Under the pieces are notes generated by a model. The model searched no databases. It was given only the letters and a program-made list of their open reading frames with translations, and was not told the origin of the DNA. From an uncultured Bacteroidota bacterium (GTDB lineage Bacteria; Bacteroidota; Bacteroidia; Bacteroidales; SZUA-534), in assembly GCA_937885735.1 (NCBI GenBank), contig CALABN010000226.1:1-12816 (forward strand): a stretch of DNA of 12,816 nucleotides, in the 5' to 3' direction. Shown in pieces: positions 6,312 to 12,113 of the stretch (position 1 is its first letter; each line of letters starts with the position of its first letter). Position numbers and translations under genes: made by a program.

Positions 6312-8678
6312 GTGAAAAAATTATTTAGATTGATGAGAAAATTATTGGTGCTGTTGGCATTGTCAGTGCTGACGGCAGAAACGACAACTGCTCAGACATT
6401 GGCGGTTGTGTCGCCACAAGGCAAGTATACCATAAGTGGCACAGTGACAGATGCTTCGACAGGTGAGGAACTGATTGGCGCTACAATTTACATCCGTCAG
6501 ACGGCCAGCGGAACCGTAACCAATTCGTACGGATTTTACAGCATAACTCTTCCAGCGGGCGACTATGACTTGATGATAAACTTTTTGGGTTACTCGCCTT
6601 TGGAGAAACACGTCGGGCTGACTCAAAACCTGAAACTGAATTTTGTGCTTGAGCCCGAAAACACGCAATTGGCGCAAGTCGATGTGAAGGGCGAGAAACT
6701 CAACCGCAACCTGACTTCAGCCGATATGGGAATGGAAAAACTCCAGATAAAGACTATCAAGCAGATACCAGCGCTTTTCGGCGAAACCGATGTCATCAAG
6801 AGCATTCAGTTCCTGCCAGGTGTCGGCTCGTCGGGCGAGGGATTCATCGGCTACAACGTGCGCGGTGGCGGAACGGGACAGAACCTTATGCTTCTCGATG
6901 AGGCCACGGTCTACAATGCGGCACACTTGGGCGGGTTCTTCTCGGTGTTCAATAACGATGCGCTGAAGGACGTGCAGTTCTACAAGGGTGGCATACCAGC
7001 CGAGTTCGGCGGTCGGCTCTCGTCGTTGCTCGATGTCAGGATGAAGGAAGGCAACACGCATAAGATTGGCGTCGAGGGTGGCATAGGCCTGTTGTCGAGC
7101 CGTTTGACCATTGACGGGCCTATCAAGGACGACAGGTGCACATTCCTGTTGTCGGGGCGTCGTTCGTATATGGACTTGTTCTTCCCGCTTTACAAGGATA
7201 TGCCCGACAATACCACAATGTATTTCTACGATATGAACGCCAAGATAAACTACCGCATCAACGACAACAACAGGGTGTTTGCTTCGGGATATTTCGGACG
7301 CGATGTAATGAAGTTCGTCGACGAGTACATTATGGAGTACGGCAACCGCACGCTTACCACACGCTACAATCACTTGTTCAGCGACAGACTATTCTCTAAC
7401 TTGTCGCTCATCTATTCCCATTTCGATTATGTAATGGGAATGTCGGGAACCAAGTGGGTGTCGGCAATCCGAGATTGGTCGGCCAAAGGCGATTTGACGT
7501 TCTTCGCCAATCCGCATAATACCGTCAAGGGCGGAATGCTGTTCACGTACCACAAGTTTTCACCGTTCATAATTGAGACATCCGACAAAAGTCCCAGTTA
7601 TGTGAAGCCAGAAGAGCACCATAACCGCTCGTTTGAGTATGGAGCCTATCTGTCAGACAATGCAAAAATAGGCGAACGGCTTACGTTCGATTTCGGACTG
7701 CGTTTCTCGGCGTTGCAAAACAGGGGCGCGGACGACCAGGTCGTTTTAGACGAGAACTATGAGATTGTCGATTCGATTCATCACGGCAAGGGAACCTACA
7801 ACACCTACAACGGGTTTGAACCACGCTTGTCTGTCAATTTCCGCGTAAGCGAGACCGCAAGCATAAAGGCCAATTACCAGCAGACATACCAATATGTCCA
7901 CTTGGCAAGCACCACAATGTCGCCGTTGCCTATCGACACTTGGTTCAGCAGTAATCCGAACATCAAGCCCGAAAAGTGCCGAATGGCGTCGGTGGGCTAT
8001 TTCCAGAATTTCCTAGATAACTTGTATGCTTTCTCGGGCGAGGCTTACTACAAGCGGATGTACAATTTGGCCGATTTCAAGGACCACGCCGATGTTATGG
8101 TAAGCAACGACATAGAAAGGCAACTTCGCATTGGCAATGGCTATTCCTACGGATTCGAGTTTCAACTGAAAAAGCAGGAGGGCCGATTCACGGGTTGGCT
8201 GAGTTACACTTACTCGCGCACATATTCAAAGATTGAAGGCATCAACGACAACAAGTACTACCCTTCAAACTACGACAAGCCACACGATTTGTCAGTGGTC
8301 GCTTCGTACGACGTTCTGCCACGTCTGCACTTGTCGCTCAATTGGGTTTACTCAACGGGTGTGCCACGGACTATGCCTACAGGGCGGTTTGAATATGGCG
8401 GTGTGGTTGCGCCTATCTATACCGAGCGAAATGCCTTGCGCTTGCCAGATTTCCATCGACTTGACTTTTCCGCCACTTTCGACTTCAAGCCAAAGGAACG
8501 CAACGGGAAACCGTGGTTGGAACATAACCTGAATTTGTCAATCTACAACCTGTACAACCGACACAACGCGTCTAGCATTATGTTTGAGCAGGACGAAAAC
8601 GACCCTTCAATTGTAAGGGCCGAAAAACTCTATATGTTCGGTCTGTTCCCGTCAGTAACCTATAACTTTAAATTTTAG
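6312..8678 (+). CDS. TonB-dependent outer-membrane receptor with N-terminal carboxypeptidase-regulatory-like domain
   Basis: This is an outer-membrane beta-barrel importer powered by TonB. The N-terminus holds a signal peptide ending near TTTAQ (residues 24-28). A carboxypeptidase regulatory-like beta-sandwich follows at about 39-115 (ISGTVTDASTGEELIGATIY, then GDYDLMINFLGY), then the plug at about 145-245 with LPGVGSSGEGFIGYNVRGGG and EFGGRLSSLLDVRMKEG. The barrel occupies the remaining 540 or so residues and ends in the outer-membrane signature NFKF with terminal Phe. The GTG at 6312 gives 788 residues. An in-frame ATG at 6333 gives 781 residues with a tidy signal peptide (MRKLLVLLALSVL) and is an equally good start. 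Neither has a well-spaced Shine-Dalgarno site. It lacks the long SusC-type plug, so it is not a SusC/SusD pair. The stop touches the start region of the DUF4249 lipoprotein, so the two form a unit. The substrate is unknown. Confidence 0.93.
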   Translation: MKKLFRLMRKLLVLLALSVLTAETTTAQTLAVVSPQGKYTISGTVTDASTGEELIGATIYIRQTASGTVTNSYGFYSITLPAGDYDLMINFLGYSPLEKHVGLTQNLKLNFVLEPENTQLAQVDVKGEKLNRNLTSADMGMEKLQIKTIKQIPALFGETDVIKSIQFLPGVGSSGEGFIGYNVRGGGTGQNLMLLDEATVYNAAHLGGFFSVFNNDALKDVQFYKGGIPAEFGGRLSSLLDVRMKEGNTHKIGVEGGIGLLSSRLTIDGPIKDDRCTFLLSGRRSYMDLFFPLYKDMPDNTTMYFYDMNAKINYRINDNNRVFASGYFGRDVMKFVDEYIMEYGNRTLTTRYNHLFSDRLFSNLSLIYSHFDYVMGMSGTKWVSAIRDWSAKGDLTFFANPHNTVKGGMLFTYHKFSPFIIETSDKSPSYVKPEEHHNRSFEYGAYLSDNAKIGERLTFDFGLRFSALQNRGADDQVVLDENYEIVDSIHHGKGTYNTYNGFEPRLSVNFRVSETASIKANYQQTYQYVHLASTTMSPLPIDTWFSSNPNIKPEKCRMASVGYFQNFLDNLYAFSGEAYYKRMYNLADFKDHADVMVSNDIERQLRIGNGYSYGFEFQLKKQEGRFTGWLSYTYSRTYSKIEGINDNKYYPSNYDKPHDLSVVASYDVLPRLHLSLNWVYSTGVPRTMPTGRFEYGGVVAPIYTERNALRLPDFHRLDFSATFDFKPKERNGKPWLEHNLNLSIYNLYNRHNASSIMFEQDENDPSIVRAEKLYMFGLFPSVTYNFKF

Positions 8679-8683
8679 TGAGT

Positions 8684-9526
8684 ATGAAAATCAATATATT
8701 TAAAATCAGTTTGTTGTGTATCATTTTCGGATGCGCTTGCACCGAAAGCATTGATATCGACCTTAACGAAGGAGAGAACAACCATTTGGTGGTCGATGGC
8801 GAAATAACAAACCTGCCCAAGGCGCATAGCGTAAGGCTTACACGGTCGACATCGTACTTCTACAACCAGCCCGCGCCAGCCGAATTGGGCGCAACAGTGA
8901 CCATCACCGACGGCGAAAACACGTTCATACTTCTCGATGACGATAACGACGGCACCTATCTGACCGATTCCACCGTCTGCGGTGTGCCAGGCCGTACCTA
9001 CACATTGAATATAGAACTTGCCAACGGCGAGACGTATACGGCATCCGACTATATGCCGTTGCCAAACAGTTTCGATACCATATATTACGATTACACAGAT
9101 ACTTATCTGTCGATAAAATTGCCTGAACACCATTATATTTTCTACAGTTCGTTCACCGAGCATCCAGGCGTTCCCGATTGCTATGTTCTTTACGTTTACT
9201 TCAACGACTCGTGCTATAACAGTGAATTCAAGGACGTGACGTGGACATCCGACGGTGACTTCGACGGCAATGAAATGTTTCGCGATATTGAGATAGCCGA
9301 TGCAAACGAGGATTCAATCCCCCAAAAGGCCGAAGCCCGTTTCGATTTGTATTCAATCAGTGAAGAATATTATGATTTCATAGGCGAGTTCAGTTCCGAG
9401 ACATTTGGCAACAGCGCAATCCTGCAAGGTCCGCCTGCAAACATCCCGACAAACGTCAGCAACGGCGCATTGGGCTTCTTCTGCGCCAAATCCATCGATG
9501 AGCCATACAGGCTGAAATTGGAGTAG
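8684..9526 (+). CDS. DUF4249-type lipoprotein, partner of the TonB-dependent receptor
   Basis: The product is a predicted outer-membrane lipoprotein of the DUF4249 family, common in Bacteroidetes next to TonB-dependent receptors of the kind found just upstream. The ATG at 8684 gives a short signal sequence (MKINIFKISLLCIIFGCACTE) with a probable lipobox IFGC and lipidated Cys near residue 17. The family-like segment follows: DLNEGENNHLVVDGEITN, PAELGATVTITDGEN, then DGTYLTDSTVCGVPGRTYTLNIELANGETYTASDYMP. The C-terminal end GALGFFCAKSIDEPYRLKLE is also in family style. A GTG at 8678, overlapping the receptor's TAG, would add two residues and is less likely. At 280 residues it is at the short end for the family. 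The molecular function of DUF4249 is not established. By analogy with SusD and other partner lipoproteins it may bind the substrate at the cell surface (inference). Confidence 0.82.
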   Translation: MKINIFKISLLCIIFGCACTESIDIDLNEGENNHLVVDGEITNLPKAHSVRLTRSTSYFYNQPAPAELGATVTITDGENTFILLDDDNDGTYLTDSTVCGVPGRTYTLNIELANGETYTASDYMPLPNSFDTIYYDYTDTYLSIKLPEHHYIFYSSFTEHPGVPDCYVLYVYFNDSCYNSEFKDVTWTSDGDFDGNEMFRDIEIADANEDSIPQKAEARFDLYSISEEYYDFIGEFSSETFGNSAILQGPPANIPTNVSNGALGFFCAKSIDEPYRLKLE

Positions 9527-9552
9527 GCGGGTGCATAGTTTAATTTGTTTGT

Positions 9553-9560
9553 TACATTTG
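9553..9560 (+). promoter_or_regulatory. Candidate -7 box for the mrr gene
   Basis: TACATTTG is a perfect TAnnTTTG match, 27 bases after the DUF4249 stop and 17 bases before the mrr ATG. Transcription would begin near 9566 with a very short AT-rich leader. I could not find a convincing -33 TTTG at the right distance, so the call rests on the -7 box and on the change in base composition that starts here. Confidence 0.35.
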
Positions 9561-9577
9561 TAATAAACAAAATTAAT

Positions 9578-10489
9578 ATGGTACCTACTTTTGAGAAGTT
9601 TCTATATCCAGCCCTTTTGGCTTTGAAGGATGGAAAAGAATGTAAGATAAGCAATGTGTTCCAATCTGTGATTTCGTATTTTAAGTTCTCTCAAGATGAT
9701 TTGAGTGAGAAACTTAAGAGCGGAAATGAAACTAAAGTTCACAATAGAGTTCAGTGGGCTACAACATATTTGCAAAAGGCAGGTTTGATAAATAAACCGC
9801 AAAGAGGAATTTGTGTAATTACCAAAGACGGTTTGGCTTTGCTTAAAGGTGGACTTACTGATATAACCCAACGTTTTTTGATTGACAACTATCCTTCTTT
9901 TCGTGACTTTGCACGCGGAAATCGTGCAGTAGAAACTGAAGATAAACATATAGTTGATATTACTTCAGAAACACCTTATGAAGCATTGGAAAGAAATGTC
10001 AAATTGATGAAGCAAGAATTGGCTGACGAATTGTTGCAAGTAATCAAGTCGAAGTCACCAAAGTTTTTCGAACAATTAGTATTGGATTTGCTTCTAAAAA
10101 TGGGATATGGTGGTCAGTCTGAAGAAAATGCATTTGTAACTCAATATTCTAATGACGAAGGTATTGACGGAATAATCAAAGAAGATAAGTTAGGATTGGA
10201 TAATATTTATGTTCAAGCAAAACGATATGATGGAAATGTTGTTGGTAGGCCTGAAATTCAAAAATTTGTCGGCGCATTAGCGGGACAAGGGGCCAACAAA
10301 GGTGTGTTTATAACAACTTCTTCTTTTTCTAAAGATGCTCGTAGTTATAAACCGCAAGGAACCGCCAAAATCGTTTTAATAGAAGGCATTGAGTTGTGCA
10401 ATTATATGATAGAATATAATTTGGGTGTGTCTGTTAAAGATGTTTACGAAGTAAAAAGAATAGATACAGATTATTTTAGTGAAGAATAA
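9578..10489 (+). CDS. mrr: Mrr-type (type IV) restriction endonuclease
   Basis: This is a cytoplasmic restriction enzyme of the Mrr family, which in characterised members cleaves modified (methylated) DNA without a partner methylase. The ATG at 9578 gives 303 residues, close to the E. coli Mrr length, and begins MVPTFEKFLYPAL, very similar to the start of E. coli Mrr as I recall it. An upstream TTG in frame at 9545 is unlikely. The N-terminal winged-helix DNA-binding domain (Mrr_N) covers about residues 1-95, with NRVQWATTYLQKAGLI and GICVITKDGLALL. The catalytic PD-(D/E)XK domain covers about 160-285. Its candidate catalytic residues are E165 (FFEQLVLDLL), D197 (DEGIDGII) and the QAK motif at 213-215 (YVQAKRY). 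VGRPEIQKFVGALAGQGANKGVFITTSSFSKDA at about 222-254 is the conserved core. All key residues are present, so it looks active. The gene is clearly AT-richer (32% and 38% GC in two 60-base lines counted) than its flanks (47-48%), suggesting recent transfer. No methyltransferase gene lies nearby. Confidence 0.93.
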   Translation: MVPTFEKFLYPALLALKDGKECKISNVFQSVISYFKFSQDDLSEKLKSGNETKVHNRVQWATTYLQKAGLINKPQRGICVITKDGLALLKGGLTDITQRFLIDNYPSFRDFARGNRAVETEDKHIVDITSETPYEALERNVKLMKQELADELLQVIKSKSPKFFEQLVLDLLLKMGYGGQSEENAFVTQYSNDEGIDGIIKEDKLGLDNIYVQAKRYDGNVVGRPEIQKFVGALAGQGANKGVFITTSSFSKDARSYKPQGTAKIVLIEGIELCNYMIEYNLGVSVKDVYEVKRIDTDYFSEE

Positions 10490-10499
10490 TCGTGCTAAT

Positions 10500-10513
10500 A
10501 TTGCATTTGCAAT
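10500..10513. repeat. Small perfect palindrome between mrr and rlmB
   Basis: ATTGCA (10500-10505) and TGCAAT (10508-10513) are perfect inverted copies around TT. It lies 11 bases after the mrr stop and 35 bases before the rlmB ATG. No T-run follows on the plus strand, so it is not an obvious terminator for mrr. It overlaps TAATATTG (10496-10503, one mismatch to the -7 consensus), so it could belong to the rlmB promoter. In AT-rich spacer DNA a palindrome this short may also be chance. Confidence 0.3.
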
Positions 10514-10547
10514 CAGAAAATAAAAATTGATTGTTAGTCAAATATTT

Positions 10548-11309
10548 ATGCAGACAGAAGAAAAAAACAGGCACTCTGACGACTACGTGTTCGGCATTCG
10601 TGCCATCATTGAGGCCATACGGTTTGGCAAGCAGATTGACAAAATCCTTATGAAGCACGGCCAAAAGGGCGAACTTATGCAGGAACTCTTCGACCTTGTA
10701 AAGGAAAACAACATCCCGATACAGCGCGTGCCAGTCGAGAAACTCGACCGAATAACAAGAAAAAATCACCAGGGTGTGATTGCGCTAATGTCGCCAATAT
10801 CGTTTTGCGACATCGAAGATGTTGTGGCACAGGTTTTTGACGAAGGTCGGATGCCTTTCATCTTGGCGCTCGACGGAGTGTCGGACGTGCGCAATTTCGG
10901 TGCGATAGTCCGTTCGGCCGAATGTGCGGGAGTCGATGCCATCATAGTTCCCGAGCGAGGCGCGTCGCGTATCGGCCCCGATGCGGTGAAGACATCGGCA
11001 GGAGCCTTGCACAAGGTGCCAATCTGCCGTACGCAGTCGTTGAAATCGACATTGCAATATCTTATGGATTCAGGCCTTAAAGTTTGTGGCGCATCTGAAA
11101 AATGCGAGGGCAACTACTTCGACCACGATTTGACAGGCCCATTGTGCATAGTTATGGGCGCCGAAGATACAGGCTTGAGCGATGATGTGTTCCGCATCTG
11201 CGAGCCATTGCTGAAGATTCCAATCCTTGGTAGCATCGAGTCGCTGAATGTTTCTGTGGCATCATCAATATTGATGTACGAGGTCGTCCGCCAGCGAATG
11301 GCTAAATAA
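10548..11309 (+). CDS. rlmB: 23S rRNA (guanosine-2'-O-)-methyltransferase, TrmH/SpoU family
   Basis: This is a cytoplasmic SPOUT-class methyltransferase that uses S-adenosylmethionine to 2'-O-methylate 23S rRNA, in RlmB at G2251 of the peptidyl-transferase loop. The ATG at 10548 gives 253 residues (MQTEEKNRHSDDYVFGIRAIIEAI), close to the usual RlmB length; an upstream in-frame TTG at 10527 is less likely. An N-terminal SpoU substrate-binding domain covers about residues 12-90, including YVFGIRAIIEAI and HQGVIALMSP. The three SpoU motifs follow: DVRNFGAIVRSAECAG (113-128), IVMGAEDTGLSD (201-212) and IPILGSIESLNVSVASSILMYE (224-245), the last two forming the trefoil-knot cofactor site. The motif 1 Asn and Arg (N116, R122) and the motif 2 Glu (E206) are present. 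GC content returns to the level of the left-hand genes. The gene is followed by a strong intrinsic terminator. TrmH-type tRNA methylation is the main alternative, but the N-terminal domain favours RlmB. Confidence 0.9.
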   Translation: MQTEEKNRHSDDYVFGIRAIIEAIRFGKQIDKILMKHGQKGELMQELFDLVKENNIPIQRVPVEKLDRITRKNHQGVIALMSPISFCDIEDVVAQVFDEGRMPFILALDGVSDVRNFGAIVRSAECAGVDAIIVPERGASRIGPDAVKTSAGALHKVPICRTQSLKSTLQYLMDSGLKVCGASEKCEGNYFDHDLTGPLCIVMGAEDTGLSDDVFRICEPLLKIPILGSIESLNVSVASSILMYEVVRQRMAK

Positions 11310-11378
11310 ATGATTTTGACTTTTTGTTAGAATCGATATAAGATATTGTTACACAGATTCTTGTATTATACGAAAGGT

Positions 11379-11412
11379 AAAAACGTATCTTGTTTCGGAT
11401 ACGTTTTTTTTT
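11379..11412. terminator. Intrinsic, probably bidirectional terminator between convergent genes
   Basis: The arms AAAAACGTATC (11379-11389) and GATACGTTTTT (11398-11408) pair over 11 bases around an 8-base loop, and the T-run continues to 11412. It lies 69 bases after the rlmB stop. Read on the minus strand, the same hairpin is followed by five Us and lies 26 bases after the stop of the DUF4105-like remnant, so it could end transcription from both sides. The rest of 11310-11437 shows no gene. Confidence 0.8.
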
Positions 11413-11437
11413 ATGGCAGAGCCAAAATGGTGTGGCT

Positions 11438-11938
11438 TTAGATTTTGTTTCGTGCGAAACTACAGTTCATTGCCAGGCGCGTCAGTGAGATGCCAATCAA
11501 TGGATAGAAGCACAAATTGAAATCTTGTGGCAGTACTATTCCGAAAATCATTGTGATGTTGCTTGCAATTAGTGTGTATTTCAGCAATTTGTGCCATTTT
11601 TTCTCATTGGAGCCAATGGTGAACACATAAACCAGATACAAAGGTGATGCCCAAAGCAGGTTGTAGTTGCCCACTGTGGCACCGTGGTCGGTTGCAAACC
11701 ATAGCAGTGCCGTTACAAGGCCTAACACGCCAATAATGGTGAAATATACCCTGTCGATGATAATCCATTTTGCTTTCCCAATCTTTCGGCTGAAAATCAA
11801 TGTAAGTATAAGCAATAGACTGAAAATCAGTAGTGGCGAAAGTAAAAACGGTGTCTTTTCGTATTCTATGGTCGGCTCTACTATTATTTTAGTGTCCGAT
11901 ACCAATGGTAGTGTGCCTATCTTGCAGTCATAGTTCAT
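11438..11938 (-). pseudogene. C-terminal remnant of a DUF4105 (Lnb N-terminal periplasmic domain-like) membrane protein
   Basis: About 166 codons on the minus strand, from MNYDCKIGTLPLVSDTK (ATG 11936-11938) to the TAA at 11438-11440, encode a hydrophobic protein with four or so membrane segments (FLLSPLLIFSLLLILTLIF, then VYFTIIGVLGLVTALLWF, and others). FATDHGATVGNYNLLWASPLYL resembles the loop and helix found at the C-terminal end of Bacteroidetes DUF4105 proteins, which are normally much longer and carry their periplasmic domain ahead of these helices. That part is absent here. The frame stays open upstream to 12130 and could add 64 residues starting MNLTAIHLSII, but those residues are Ser/Pro/Arg-rich, unlike the family, and lie in DNA of sharply higher GC. 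I therefore read the gene as broken near 11938. The remaining part is AT-rich (33% GC in one line counted). The family assignment is from memory of the motif and is moderately sure. Whether the fragment is expressed is unknown. Confidence 0.55.
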
Positions 11939-12098
11939 TTGGTCTGTGATCTTCCGAGATGAGGATGATTCGTACCCTGCTGCGGGGGAGCCCAAATTTG
12001 CCGAATGCTTCACCAGCGACGAAGACAAGGCTGTACCTGATATCCGTTTTCGCGAGGAGTCAGGTTCGGGGGATCGGGACAATGTCCGGCAGAGCTGA
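11939..12098 (+). other. GC-rich segment of unknown origin between the broken gene and the Rpn-type ORF
   Basis: This stretch is about 55% GC in the line counted, against 33-37% in the preceding gene. Three frames are open. Plus frame 1 gives a 54-codon run ending SGDRDNVRQS and a TGA at 12096-12098. Plus frame 2 gives a 47-residue ORF (ATG 11959, TGA 12100-12102) starting MRMIRTLLRGSPNLP. The minus strand is open throughout. None resembles a family I can name, and open frames are expected by chance in short GC-rich DNA. It may be the flank of a mobile unit carrying the downstream nuclease, or the tail of a displaced gene. Confidence 0.35.
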
Positions 12099-12113
12099 AT
12101 GATTGATAGGTGA

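Noticed and set aside
8675..9163. A 162-codon minus-strand frame opposite the DUF4249 gene.
   Set aside because: The plus strand has a lipoprotein signal, family features and tight coupling to the receptor. The antisense frame has no recognisable domain.
6312..9526. The receptor and lipoprotein as a SusC/SusD glycan-uptake pair.
   Set aside because: The lipoprotein is DUF4249-like and far shorter than SusD, and the receptor is shorter than SusC and lacks its typical plug features. No glycan-degrading enzymes lie alongside on this strand.
9578..10489. A multi-gene restriction-modification or other defence system around mrr.
   Set aside because: No methyltransferase, specificity subunit or other defence gene is adjacent. 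The neighbours are an uptake lipoprotein and rlmB, so mrr stands alone as type IV enzymes do.
11310..11437. A small RNA gene downstream of rlmB.
   Set aside because: The only clear structure is the intrinsic terminator; no promoter-like box or second structured element was seen.
12096..12113. Possible reassignment of TGA as a sense codon, since none of the complete genes in the window ends in TGA and the nuclease frame contains one.
   Set aside because: The complete genes contain no internal TGA and use TGG for tryptophan, and their TAA or TAG stops fit family lengths. About ten genes is too few to read meaning into stop choice, and a single nonsense change explains the nuclease.
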